DNA of 64,000 bases, from positions 1 to 64,000 of the forward strand of contig NZ_BQYJ01000011.1 in assembly GCF_023168165.1 (NCBI RefSeq), given 5' to 3'. The DNA is from Niallia sp. NCCP-28 (GTDB taxonomy: Bacteria > Bacillota > Bacilli > Bacillales > Cytobacillaceae). Made by a program: the position numbers and the translations under genes. Each line of letters opens with the position of its first letter. Within the stretch, counting starts at the first letter, position 1. The notes under the pieces were generated by a model. That model did not search any database and was not told where the DNA came from. It saw nothing but the letters and a program-made list of their open reading frames with translations. Positions 52,194-60,818 of this stretch are shown here, piece after piece.

Positions 52194-52895
52194 ATGATTA
52201 AACTAATTGGAATTCTTATTGTTGCCATTGGATTTGGATTTAGGCTAAATACATTATTAGTTGTTATGTTGGCAGGGATTGTGACAGGACTTGTTTCCGG
52301 ATTTTCCTTTAATGATGTGTTAACACAGTTTGGGCAAATATTTATTGATAACCGTTATATGTCATTGCCGATTATTCTTACACTGCCCGTTATCGGAATA
52401 TTGGAAAGATACGGATTAAAAGAACGAGCAGAATCTTTTATCAAAAAAGCAAAAGCAGCAACTGCAGGCCGTGTTATGTTATCTTATTTAATTATTCGTG
52501 AATTTTCTGCAGCCCTTGGCTTAAATATTGGCGGACATGCTCAGACTGTTCGCCCATTGGTTGCTCCAATGGCAGAAGGTGCTGCAGCAGCCAAACATGG
52601 GGAACTTCCAGAGGATTTGAAAGAAGATATTAAAGCACATGCTGCGGCATCTGAAAATGTCGGCTGGTTTTTTGGAGAAGATATCTTTATTGCAACAGGC
52701 GCCATTCTATTGATGAAAGGATTCTATGATTCTGTCGGCATAGATGTAAGTGTCTGGGACATGGCTTTATGGGGAATACCAACAGCAATTTCTGCACTGC
52801 TTCTTTCATGGTGGCGTTTTAGCTTATTAGATAAACGAATTCAAAAAGCAACAACTAGCGGGAAAATAAATCATTCCAAAAAAACAACGGCATAA
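52194..52895 (+). CDS. DUF969 membrane protein, putative 5-oxoproline transporter subunit
   Basis: A 233-residue membrane protein with about five to six segments; LPVIGILERYGLKERAE and LNIGGHAQTVRPLVAPMAEGAA match DUF969. These proteins always pair with DUF979 and occur with pcp and pxp genes, from which a 5-oxoproline uptake role is inferred. ATG 52194 has GAAGGGG 7 nt upstream; the longer frame from 52107 overlaps the operator region and lacks a site. Confidence 0.87.
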   Translation: MIKLIGILIVAIGFGFRLNTLLVVMLAGIVTGLVSGFSFNDVLTQFGQIFIDNRYMSLPIILTLPVIGILERYGLKERAESFIKKAKAATAGRVMLSYLIIREFSAALGLNIGGHAQTVRPLVAPMAEGAAAAKHGELPEDLKEDIKAHAAASENVGWFFGEDIFIATGAILLMKGFYDSVGIDVSVWDMALWGIPTAISALLLSWWRFSLLDKRIQKATTSGKINHSKKTTA

Positions 52896-52910
52896 GAGAA
52901 GGAGGATAAG

Positions 52911-53873
52911 ATGAACATTATCACATTAGAAAGCATTTATTATTTACTTGGCATTATTGTTGCTTTTGTAGCAATACGGGTGCTTCTTGATAAAAACCAT
53001 CCAACTCGTATTGGATCCTTCCTGTTTTGGGGAATATTTGCATCAACGTTTTTATTTGGACAATGGATGCCGCCGATTGTAGTGGGCTACTTAGTATTGA
53101 TTATGGTTATTATTGCATCATTCGGCAAAGTGAAAGCAGGAAAAGAAAAGGAATTAAAAAAAGAAGAACGAGAGAGTCATGCAGAGCGTTTAAAAGGAAA
53201 AATCTTTTTGCCGGCCATTCTTATTCCAGCAGTAACGGTAATTGGTACATTGACATTAGGAAAAATTCATTTTGGTGATGTTTATATCGCTGATCCGAAA
53301 AATGCCACACTTATTTCTCTTGGCATTAGTACTATTGTTGCTTATATAGCTGCACAAGTTTTAACAAAAGCAAAAGCATCTGTTCCTATGCAGGAAAGCA
53401 GCCGCTTAATGCAGGCAATAGGCTGGGCCATTATTTTGCCGCAAATGTTATCTGCACTTGGGGGCATTTTTTCAACAGCTGGCGTCGGGAAAGTAGTTTC
53501 TGGAATTGTTGGCGATCTGCTGCCGACAAACTATGCATTTGTTGCCGTTGTTGCTTATTGTTTAGGAATGACATTATTTACAATGATTATGGGAAATGCC
53601 TTTGCTGCTTTTGCAGTGATTACTGGAGGAATTGGGCTTCCATTAATTGTGCAAATGCATGGAGGAAATCCGGCGATTATGGCAGCATTAGGCATGTTCG
53701 CCGGTTATTGCGGCACGCTGATGACACCAATGGCTGCCAATTTTAATATTGTTCCGGCAATGCTATTAAACTTAAAAGATAAAAATGCAGTAATAAAAGC
53801 ACAAGTTCCGATTGCCATTCCATTAATGATAGTAAACATGTTATTAATGTATTTCTTAGTTTATCATTTTTAA
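52911..53873 (+). CDS. DUF979 membrane protein, putative 5-oxoproline transporter subunit
   Basis: A 320-residue membrane protein with about nine hydrophobic segments. Features of DUF979: LFWGIFASTFLFGQWMPP, GTLTLGKIHFGDV and MFAGYCGTLMTPMAANFNIV. Fifteen nt separate it from the DUF969 gene, and it ends 13 nt before pcp. AGAAGGAGGAT precedes the ATG. Transport function is inference. Confidence 0.87.
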   Translation: MNIITLESIYYLLGIIVAFVAIRVLLDKNHPTRIGSFLFWGIFASTFLFGQWMPPIVVGYLVLIMVIIASFGKVKAGKEKELKKEERESHAERLKGKIFLPAILIPAVTVIGTLTLGKIHFGDVYIADPKNATLISLGISTIVAYIAAQVLTKAKASVPMQESSRLMQAIGWAIILPQMLSALGGIFSTAGVGKVVSGIVGDLLPTNYAFVAVVAYCLGMTLFTMIMGNAFAAFAVITGGIGLPLIVQMHGGNPAIMAALGMFAGYCGTLMTPMAANFNIVPAMLLNLKDKNAVIKAQVPIAIPLMIVNMLLMYFLVYHF

Positions 53874-53886
53874 ATAGGAGGAATAA

Positions 53887-54541
53887 ATGATGCCCAAAAT
53901 TTTGCTTACAGGTTTTGAGCCCTTTGGAGGAGAATTGGTCAATCCAGCATTAGAAGCGGTAAAGGCGTTTAGTGGTGCATGTATGGGAGAATACGATATA
54001 CAGATCGAAAAAATTCCTACTGTTTTTGATCTATCTATAACTCATTTAGTGAAGACAATAGAAGAAGTTGATCCAGATCTTATTATTTGTGTAGGACAAG
54101 CAGGAGGCAGAACGGATATTACGGTGGAAAGAATTGCAGTAAATGTCAATGATGCACGGATTCCTGATAATAACGGAAATCAGCCAATTGATACAGAAGT
54201 CATTTTAGGAGGACCAGCTGCTTATTGGTCGACATTGCCTATTAAAGCAATGGTAAAGGAAATGAATAAAAAGGGCATCCCAGCATCTGTATCCCATACA
54301 GCAGGAACATTTGTCTGCAACCATCTTTTTTTATGGATTGATGGATCATCTAGCTAAAGGGAATAACTCGATCCGCGGCGGATTTATTCATATTCCATTT
54401 TTGCCAGAACAAATCAAAGGTGCCAATGCAGGCCAGCCAAGCATGTCGCTTGAAACGATTGTCAAGGGTCTACAAGTTGGAATAGAAGCAGCACTACAAT
54501 ATGAAGAGGATATTAAAGTTGTGGGCGGGCAGATAAGTTAA
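53887..54541 (+). pseudogene. pcp: Pyrrolidone-carboxylate peptidase, frameshifted in a T7 tract
   Basis: Pcp removes N-terminal pyroglutamate from peptides, supplying 5-oxoproline to the pxp enzymes. The first frame (53887-54357) holds [20 protein letters not shown], the Glu region [13 protein letters not shown] and the catalytic Cys in TFVCNHLF, then leaves the family sequence. The second frame (to 54541) resumes with [20 protein letters not shown], which has the catalytic His. Seven T at 54326-54332 instead of six explains it. It could be a sequencing error, a reversible slip or a true mutation. Confidence 0.88.
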
Positions 54542-54576
54542 GAAAAAAGCATTAGGAGAAATCCTAACGTTTTCAG

Positions 54577-54623
54577 ACTGTATCAAACTCTCCTTAAAAG
54601 GAAGTTTGTTTACAGTTTTTTTA
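54577..54623 (+). terminator. Terminator after pcp
   Basis: ACTGTATCAAACT pairs with AGTTTGTTTACAGT (one bulge), plus an inner CCTT/AAGG and a T-run. Confidence 0.8.
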
Positions 54624-54640
54624 TTATAAATGGAGTTGGT

Positions 54641-54776
54641 GATTTCCGTTTCAGGGGTTCGCTTTCCACGGGGCGAGCGCCGAGCCGCTTCGTCGCTTCG
54701 CTCCTGCAGGGTCTCGGACTGTCTCGCTAATCCCGTAGGAGTCTCACCGCTTTCAATCCAATCAACCTGTTTTCAA
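54641..54776 (+). repeat. GC-rich intergenic repeat, copy R2
   Basis: Starts GATTTCCGTTTCAGG and includes TTCGCTTTCCACGGGGCGAG, GCCGAGCCGCTTCG, CTCCTGCAGGGTCTCG, CTAATCCCGTAGGAGTCTC and ends near CAATCCAATCAAC. It is the longest copy; R1 (6751) is inverted and R3 (36024) is shorter. Confidence 0.8.
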
Positions 54777-54850
54777 TTTATTTCGTATAGAATTTTAAAT
54801 AGATTAGCTTTAAAATATAAGGATATACATAAGAGAGGTGACATCATACT

Positions 54851-54990
54851 TTCCAAACATTCTTCTATTCAAAGAGATCCATTAGGAATGATCTCTTTAG
54901 ATCAATTAGTTCCAGCCAATCATTATCTTAAAAGGGTTCAGAATGCTCTCATTCTGAACCTTTTTGTCGACAAACTGAAACGCTAGGAGA
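54851..54990 (+). mobile_element. IS1182-type remnant: transposase N-terminus joined to an IS end
   Basis: After GAGAGGTG the frame reads LSKHSSIQRDPLGMISLDQL then VPANHYLKR, the usual opening of IS1182-family transposases, with ATA where ATG is expected. It then breaks into a hairpin GGTTCAGAATG / CATTCTGAACC with a T-run (54935-54965) and TTGTCGACAAACTGAAACG, which looks like the far end of the element. An internally deleted, dead copy. Confidence 0.65.
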
Positions 54991-55206
54991 AATCCTAACG
55001 TTTTTTTGTTTTGAAATAGAAAAAACATAGCATGTTTTGGAAATTTACACCATGTTTATTCATTAATATATTTGTTTATTTAAACAACCAGCCAGGAAAT
55101 TTAATATAATGAAATGAAAATGAATTTTTCTTCTTCTTTGAAAAATCAATGTTAGAAGAAGACTTTCTGAATGATTTTTACAGGTAAGATAAAAAAGGGG
55201 AAAATA

Positions 55207-55242
55207 ACCAAAAACAACGCTATAGCATTGTTTTTGGTTGAA
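55207..55242 (+). terminator. Hairpin in intergenic region
   Basis: ACCAAAAACAA / TTGTTTTTGGT stem around CGCTATAGCA. No gene ends immediately before it. Confidence 0.5.
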
Positions 55243-55289
55243 TTTTACATATGCTGTATGCATAAGTCTTCCTTATTTCTGAATGATTT

Positions 55290-55396
55290 TTTATCCCTAT
55301 TTAACAGGTAGTAAGATTCCTAGCTCAAGATTAGGCGAATTCTAGATGGAGAATCACTGCTCGCAAAAAATCTCAATGATTAAAGAATTCCTTTAT
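55290..55396 (+). repeat. bcr1-like repeat, copy C (diverged)
   Basis: TTTAT at both ends; left end TTATCCCTATTTAACAGGTA and right end CAATGATTAAAGAATTCC align with copy B, but the middle is about 50 bp shorter. Confidence 0.6.
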
Positions 55397-55450
55397 TTAA
55401 AAGGAAGTTTTGATTAACGAAAATGATTTGCAATTAATATTATTAATGAT

Positions 55451-55479
55451 TGTATACATTTATCCTCTTTAAACGTTTA
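55451..55479 (+). promoter_or_regulatory. ECF-type promoter, cassette 1
   Basis: TGTATAC (55451-55457), 16 nt, CGTTTA (55474-55479), ending 22 nt before the sigma gene. The promoter of cassette 2 has the same boxes at the same distance, implying autoregulation. Confidence 0.6.
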
Positions 55480-55501
55480 AAAAACAGAGGGAGGAAGATA
55501 G

Positions 55502-56005
55502 TTGAAAAAGAAGTTGTCCAACGATGTTTTAAAGAAAGTGATGAATGAGCTTTATTATTATTTAATGAAGCAAGGCGCTGATTCGGAAACGGCAAAGGAT
55601 ATTGTGCAGGATAGTGTGTATAAGATGATGATCCATATGGATGCTGTTGATCCTGATAAATATCGGGCATGGCTTTTTAAAGTAGCAACCAATTTGTATT
55701 ATGATTACTGCCGCAAAAAAAATAGAGCACCGAGTTTAATGCTAGATGAAAATTTAGCATCCAATGCAGAGTTAATAGAGGATGTACTCATTACAAAAGA
55801 AAATCAGCAGCAAATCAGAAAAATGCTTGAGTTGCTGCCAACTGCGTATAAGCAGCTGCTTCTTCTAAAATATGAATTAGATTGGTCTTATCAGCAAATT
55901 GCCGATTATTTAGAAATAAAGCCAAACAATGTCAAAACCTACTTAGCACGAGCGAGAAAAAAATTTAAAGAGATTTATCAGGAGGAAAACAATGAAAAAA
56001 AATAA
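55502..56005 (+). CDS. ECF sigma factor, cassette 1
   Basis: A 167-residue RNA polymerase sigma factor with region 2 (DSETAKDIVQDSVYKMMIHM, RAWLFKVATNLYYDYCRKKN) and region 4 (LPTAYKQLLLLKYELDWSYQ, then QIADYLEIKPNNVKTYLARA). TTG start with GGAGGAAG 5-6 nt upstream. Its 3' end overlaps the anti-sigma gene by 14 nt. About a third of residues look shared with the sigma at 59279. Confidence 0.92.
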   Translation: MKKKLSNDVLKKVMNELYYYLMKQGADSETAKDIVQDSVYKMMIHMDAVDPDKYRAWLFKVATNLYYDYCRKKNRAPSLMLDENLASNAELIEDVLITKENQQQIRKMLELLPTAYKQLLLLKYELDWSYQQIADYLEIKPNNVKTYLARARKKFKEIYQEENNEKK

Positions 56006-56918
56006 AGAAAATGAATTGGAAGATATTTTTGATGAAAAAAGCTTTAAAAAAACATTAAAAAAAGCAAAATGGATTACTTTAGTGCGGACACTGCTTATCT
56101 CTGTTATTGTGTGTTTGGCTGTCGGTTATGGAGTGTATCGAACGAATATTTGGATTGTCGATAAAAGAGGGAGTGAAGTTACATTAGAACATCAAAAAGC
56201 AGATGCAGTAATGAAAGCGCCTAATACATCTATTGAAATGGAAACGATTGATTATGGTTTTTTTCAAGGCACAGTCAAACGAAAAGTTTATAAAGTGATC
56301 GAAGATAAAATTATTCCATGGGATACCGAAGATGTGCATTATGATTATCATGGATATTACTCTACATCTTTTTCGTCATATAGCACCAGGGTGAATGATA
56401 CGACAGTTGTGAATATTCCTAGCGGGGAAAAAGAAATGATGTTTTATGTGCCTCAATATACATATAAAAAGTATTTGAATGATTTGGCTAAATTAAAAGA
56501 TTATCCAGAAGATAAGTATATGGAGCTTGCTGTTTCTTTTGATAAAGGCTATTCGTTAGAAGAAGTCAAAAAAATGCTGCCAAAGTCTGTACATCCAACT
56601 TGGTTTTGGGTGAATGAATATGATGATGATTCTGCGGAAAGGAGTGAACCAGAGTATGGACGCTGGCTATTGGGAATCTATAAACCTACCTCTCCATTAG
56701 GAGAATCGGAAAGTATTCCTACTATAAAAAGTGAAGCAGAATTTTTAAAGCATTTAAAAAAATATGATAAAAATTTATACAAATCTGTGCAGAAAAAGCA
56801 AAAAGACGGCTTAATCATCGGCGTTGTCGTAACCGGAACAAAAGAAGATCTCCTTAGCTTAAAAGGAAAATCTTATGTAAAAGCATCTAGCATTGGAGCA
56901 GTTGTAGACAAGTATTAG
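55992..56918 (+). CDS. Membrane anti-sigma factor (Sigma_reg_N/C type), cassette 1
   Basis: A 308-residue protein: cytoplasmic N-terminus (DIFDEKSFKKTLKKAKW) that should bind the sigma factor, one membrane segment (about 30-52), and a large extracytoplasmic part. The YEV-like ending LIIGVVVTGTKEDLLSLKGK and SYVKASSIGAVVDKY is typical of Sigma_reg_C. AGGAGG overlaps the end of the sigma gene. It is a paralogue of the protein at 59775. Confidence 0.88.
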   Translation: MKKNKENELEDIFDEKSFKKTLKKAKWITLVRTLLISVIVCLAVGYGVYRTNIWIVDKRGSEVTLEHQKADAVMKAPNTSIEMETIDYGFFQGTVKRKVYKVIEDKIIPWDTEDVHYDYHGYYSTSFSSYSTRVNDTTVVNIPSGEKEMMFYVPQYTYKKYLNDLAKLKDYPEDKYMELAVSFDKGYSLEEVKKMLPKSVHPTWFWVNEYDDDSAERSEPEYGRWLLGIYKPTSPLGESESIPTIKSEAEFLKHLKKYDKNLYKSVQKKQKDGLIIGVVVTGTKEDLLSLKGKSYVKASSIGAVVDKY

Positions 56919-57025
56919 CAGCATAGAGATATTCTTAGATAGTAGACGGAAAATTTAAAAAATATATTGAGAAAAGTGGGTATTATAGGTAAAATCAAAA
57001 ATGTAAAAATAGAAAGGAGCTATAG

Positions 57026-57424
57026 ATGAAGAAAATTAATTTGTTATTCTCCATAAGCGCTGTACTTTTGATTGTTCTATTTACTAGACATCCTTTTGAA
57101 AAGAAGGAAATTAGTAACAAAAAAGAATTGTATTCTCAGAAAGTAGATAAACAAAAGGAATTTACGATTGCCTTTGATAAAGGAATAAATAAATCAATTG
57201 TTTCTGATGAGAATATATATGTTCTAGACCATAATAAAAATCAAGTGGCCGTTACCGTCAAAAAAGATAGGGAAAACAATGTAATTATCAGCCCTCCAGA
57301 AAAAGGCTATAGTGATGGAGAACATTATACACTACATATTAATCGTGATTTAGATCTTGAAAACATCGGCAATAAATTGCTGCCAGAAGAGTATATTATC
57401 AATTTTGATGTAAAGAACAGCTAG
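57026..57424 (+). CDS. Exported protein with SbsA-type Ig-like domain
   Basis: A 132-residue protein with an N-terminal membrane segment or signal (residues 5-21) and one Ig-like domain: EFTIAFDKGINKSIVSDENI, GYSDGEHYTLHINRDL. No lipobox Cys follows the hydrophobic core, so it is secreted or N-anchored. Located just after the anti-sigma gene; possibly part of its regulon, but no ECF-type promoter is visible. GAAAGGAGC precedes the ATG. Confidence 0.75.
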   Translation: MKKINLLFSISAVLLIVLFTRHPFEKKEISNKKELYSQKVDKQKEFTIAFDKGINKSIVSDENIYVLDHNKNQVAVTVKKDRENNVIISPPEKGYSDGEHYTLHINRDLDLENIGNKLLPEEYIINFDVKNS

Positions 57425-57510
57425 GCTGTAGAGTTTTGTAGAAGCAAAGATTCTTTGTTAAAAGGATCTTTGCTGGTTCTTATTTTTTAATTAAAGTAAT
57501 GAGAATTACT

Positions 57511-58167
57511 TTAGTGCATTTTCAGCAATTGCTTATTTTTAATTGTATATACTCCTTTGCCTTCAATTGTATGCATTTTTCCATTTTGGAAGTGGATTCC
57601 AGTATTTTCATCTATACCATAATTCTGCTGTTCCCCTAATTTATTTACAGCATGCCGCAAATGGGCTTCATCCTTCCATTCGGAAAAGTGTACAGCAATA
57701 AGGGTATCTTTTAATAATCCTAATCCCTTTTTTTGTTGAAATGTACCCTGCGGATTATCTTTCGCTGAAATAATGCAAGTTTCAGGACAAATAAGAGCGC
57801 CTGCAGAAAATCCAGCAATAGGGATGCCTGATTCATAACAATCTAGCAAAATCTGACTAATAGTAGTATCCACAATATAATCTCTATAAAGAGTGGTATT
57901 TCCTCCGCAAATAATAATTCCAGCACTATTATATAAATTGTTTTTTATTTTATCAAGTGAAGTAGACGGCAGCGGCAGATATTCAAATGATGCTGCACCT
58001 AACTCTTTTAGCATTTGAGTATACAAGGGCATATATTGCTGCCATCCTGTTTTGTCCATACATAATATGCTTATAGGATTAGTAGATTTCAGCAGATTAA
58101 GAAACTTTTTGGCATGCTGCAAAGTAAAGGGAGGACCCCCTCCGAAAAGAAATAAATGTTGATTCAT
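57511..58167 (-). CDS. Peptidase E-like (S51) serine hydrolase
   Basis: A 218-residue class I glutamine amidotransferase-like protein of the S51 peptidase/cyanophycinase group. The nucleophile Ser is in IAGFSAGALICPE, preceded by IICGGNTTLY. Family members cleave after N-terminal Asp. AAAGGAGC precedes the ATG. Monocistronic, inserted between the two sigma cassettes on the opposite strand. Confidence 0.82.
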   Translation of the reverse strand: MNQHLFLFGGGPPFTLQHAKKFLNLLKSTNPISILCMDKTGWQQYMPLYTQMLKELGAASFEYLPLPSTSLDKIKNNLYNSAGIIICGGNTTLYRDYIVDTTISQILLDCYESGIPIAGFSAGALICPETCIISAKDNPQGTFQQKKGLGLLKDTLIAVHFSEWKDEAHLRHAVNKLGEQQNYGIDENTGIHFQNGKMHTIEGKGVYTIKNKQLLKMH

Positions 58168-58466
58168 TTTTGGCTCCTTTTATAATAAATTTGTTTTGTT
58201 GCTAATTTTAAGAGTAGATAGTGTTAGTTTATCAAAAATAACTTGTTAAATATATCCAATGTTTGGAGTGCTGTGTATAATGAATAAAAAGAAAGGGGGG
58301 CTGAATGTTGTATTTGTTCATAGGGATTGGGGCAATAAATGGAGATGATTATTGTCTTTTTAAAGTTGGAGAAATGGACCGCTATTTTAGAAGTTGATTT
58401 TGTTGGTTGTCTAAAAGGATTTATTCAAAAATAATAAAATTTTACGCATTCAAAATAAAATAAATA
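58168..58466 (+). other. Intergenic region with a possible 30-codon ORF
   Basis: ATG 58305, after GAAAGGGGGG, opens a 30-codon frame (MLYLFIGIGAINGDDYCLFK...) ending at 58397. The binding site is good, but the protein is not recognised and may be a fragment. Confidence 0.35.
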
Positions 58467-58842
58467 ATGAAAAAAAGCTAGTTTTAGGAATAATAATGTT
58501 GCTGTTTTTATTTATATATATATTTGTATTAATGCTAAAACACATAACGTATCTATAAAAATGAATAGTTATTCGAAAGAAGAAGAAAGCAGGATGCAGA
58601 CATTAATATATAACGCATTGGATCCATCTTTGCAGAATAAAATAGCAGATCAAAAACAGGGCAATATAAATGGTTTTAAATCTGGAAGCAAATTTCTTGT
58701 GAAACAGGTAAATTCAAGCCAGAAAAAAGATATTAAAAATCGCAGCACAATTAAAATTAGTTATTTAGCAAAGGAGCCATAAAAAATAAATGTCTATTTA
58801 AATATGGAAGGCAATAAGGTTATAGGATATAGAAAAGAATAA
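58467..58842 (+). pseudogene. Decayed exported protein gene
   Basis: A signal-like sequence KKLVLGIIMLLLFIYIFVLM is in one frame after ATG 58467 and a run of seven A; the next part, INAKTHNVSIKMNSYSKEEE through KISYLAKEP, is in another frame, and after TAA at 58780 the same frame continues with KINVYLNMEGNKVIGYRKE. Two frameshifts and a nonsense codon split what was one exported protein of about 120 residues. Confidence 0.6.
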
Positions 58843-58862
58843 AACATTTGGGAGGAGCTATA

Positions 58863-59108
58863 ATGAAAACTTTTCAATTTTTTGTGCTTCTTTTGCAACT
58901 ATCTGCCGCCTTTTCACTGCTTAGCTGTATAGCAGGGGTATTCTTTCAGTCATGGAAATGGATGTTTGCTAGTTGTATAACAGCTCTTCCAATTGCCTAT
59001 TATCTTTTCGGTGCAGAAAATAACTGGAAGCTAGTTGGATATCTACCTATTTTGTTTTTTGCAGTCAGCGGGGTATTGTGGAAAAAACAAAAACATAAAA
59101 AAATTTGA
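58863..59108 (+). CDS. Small membrane protein, 81 residues
   Basis: Three hydrophobic segments (about 4-25, 30-47 and 58-72) and a basic KKQKHKKI tail. ATG 58863 has GGGAGGAG 6 nt upstream. It is downstream of the decayed exported gene. No family recognised. Confidence 0.65.
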   Translation: MKTFQFFVLLLQLSAAFSLLSCIAGVFFQSWKWMFASCITALPIAYYLFGAENNWKLVGYLPILFFAVSGVLWKKQKHKKI

Positions 59109-59231
59109 TAAAAAAAAGAGAGGATATCGATAAAAAGAAGGGAGCGAATGAGTAAAAAAATAGAAAAAGTTCAAAAAAGAAGAGCTTCCAGTAATAAAAA
59201 GAACGTTGAAATAGAAAAATGCTAAAACTTT

Positions 59232-59260
59232 TGTAAACTTTTTCTTTTTTTATTCGTTTA
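59232..59260 (+). promoter_or_regulatory. ECF-type promoter, cassette 2
   Basis: TGTAAAC (59232-59238), 16 nt, CGTTTA (59255-59260), 18 nt before the sigma gene. Same layout as cassette 1. Confidence 0.65.
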
Positions 59261-59278
59261 GTAGGCAGGAGGGGGAAG

Positions 59279-59785
59279 ATGGATGACTTAATAAAAGGAA
59301 AAGAACTGAATGAAGAATTGAATATCGTTTATCGTTATCTTTGCAAACTGGGAGTTCCAAAAGAAGATGCAAAGGATGCAGTGCAAGAAGCAGCAATAAA
59401 ATATTTGCTTCATTTTGATTCTATTCCTCTAAAAAAAATTAGAAGCTGGTTAATTCGAGTAGCGCTCAATTTTTATTATGACCAATATCGCAAACAAAAA
59501 AGAATAAATCTTGATGTCAACCTGAAAAAGGTTGCGGCAGATTTTAAAGAGAATCCAGAATCTATTTATTTAGAAATGGAAAAAAATAATGATTTAAAGC
59601 AGGCCATCGCAAAATTAAAGCCCGATTATCAAGAAATGCTGTTTTTAAAATATCAATTAGCGCTATCTTATGATGAAATTGGACAAATCGTAAATAAGAG
59701 TTTAGCTTCTGTAAAAACCAATTTGTTCCGGGCCAAAAAACAATTAGCAAAAGTTTATAAGGAGGCTACTGAAAATGAGCGATAA
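59279..59785 (+). CDS. ECF sigma factor, cassette 2
   Basis: A 168-residue ECF sigma: region 2 in VPKEDAKDAVQEAAIKYLLH and IRSWLIRVALNFYYDQYRKQ, region 4 in LKPDYQEMLFLKYQLALSYD and EIGQIVNKSLASVKTNLFRA. ATG 59279 sits 4-5 nt after AGGAGGGGG. Overlaps the anti-sigma gene by 11 nt, as in cassette 1. Confidence 0.92.
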   Translation: MDDLIKGKELNEELNIVYRYLCKLGVPKEDAKDAVQEAAIKYLLHFDSIPLKKIRSWLIRVALNFYYDQYRKQKRINLDVNLKKVAADFKENPESIYLEMEKNNDLKQAIAKLKPDYQEMLFLKYQLALSYDEIGQIVNKSLASVKTNLFRAKKQLAKVYKEATENER

Positions 59786-60761
59786 AAAAGAACAGCAGGA
59801 AGAGATTGATTTTATCAATCATACCTCTTTGCAAACAGCAGTCAAAAAGTCCAAAAGAAAGCAGCTGGTTAAATACATATTTATTTCGATTATTACTACT
59901 GTTGTCAGCCTATATGTTCTTATTAATGGAAGTCAGTATGTGCTGAATAAAAAAATAGATAATGAAGATTATTTATTCGAAATGATACATGGTGCAAATA
60001 TAAATCTTGAAGGTTCTTCCTATGATTATAACTTATTTAGTGCAAGAGAAGATTCTATGTATATGAAAACAATTGGCAATCGCACCATTGTATGGGACAA
60101 AACAGTAAAAACAATTCCCATTTTTGGAAAATCAAAATTAGTAGAAAGAGGAAGCGGCATGGGTGAAACGCTTTCTTTTAATAAGGAAGCCAAAAGAGTA
60201 ATCCGCTATAATTACTTTAATAATCAACGAAAACTAGATTTTTACTACCCGAAATTAAATTATGACTATTTGCCACATGAAATTGATATTGCGGCGACTC
60301 TAGATGACAACAAGCTAATCGAAGTTGGGCTTTCTTTTACCAAGCCATTATCTATTAAAGAGCTGCAAAAAAAAATTGGCTATGAAAATGTGAATTGGCT
60401 ATGGGTCGATACCAGCTATTCTGCTCAAATGGAAAGAATGACAAAAGAATTGCCAAGCGATGATTTAAAAACAAAAGGTGGGGGAGGCGCATTTGGTTTT
60501 GATGTAAATCCTGAAGTGCCATATTCTCAAGATCAGGTGCAGCATTTTAACGAAACATTAAAACAGCTTTATAACAAAAAAATTCATAAAAATGAAGTAA
60601 AGGAAGCAATAAAAGGCATTAAGGAAAATACAAATTCTAATCCTTCTAACATAAAATTTAACGGAGCAGTGGTAACTGGCACAGCAAAAGAACTAAAAAA
60701 ATTTCAGCATATGGATATTATTCGTGCATCAGTTCTTGGGGCAACAATCGACAAATATTAA
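59775..60761 (+). CDS. Membrane anti-sigma factor (Sigma_reg_N/C type), cassette 2
   Basis: A 328-residue paralogue of the cassette-1 anti-sigma: cytoplasmic N-terminus (FINHTSLQTAVKKSKRKQLV), one membrane segment (about 34-55), extracytoplasmic domain, and the ending FNGAVVTGTAKELKKFQHMD, IIRASVLGATIDKY. AAGGAGG lies inside the sigma gene before ATG. Followed by a strong bidirectional terminator. Confidence 0.88.
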   Translation: MSDKKEQQEEIDFINHTSLQTAVKKSKRKQLVKYIFISIITTVVSLYVLINGSQYVLNKKIDNEDYLFEMIHGANINLEGSSYDYNLFSAREDSMYMKTIGNRTIVWDKTVKTIPIFGKSKLVERGSGMGETLSFNKEAKRVIRYNYFNNQRKLDFYYPKLNYDYLPHEIDIAATLDDNKLIEVGLSFTKPLSIKELQKKIGYENVNWLWVDTSYSAQMERMTKELPSDDLKTKGGGGAFGFDVNPEVPYSQDQVQHFNETLKQLYNKKIHKNEVKEAIKGIKENTNSNPSNIKFNGAVVTGTAKELKKFQHMDIIRASVLGATIDKY

Positions 60762-60806
60762 GAAGAAAAAACAGGAAAGGTGCATTTCCTGTTTTTTCTT
60801 CTTAAT
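60758..60806. terminator. Bidirectional terminator
   Basis: Stem of about 20 bp, TTAAGAAGAAAAAACAGGAA with its complement, between convergent anti-sigma and CDF genes. Confidence 0.9.
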
Positions 60807-60818
60807 TAAACGTTTGTT

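Noticed and set aside
54630-54986. 118-codon ORF
   Set aside because: It is a read-through of the GC-rich repeat R2 joined to the IS1182 remnant.
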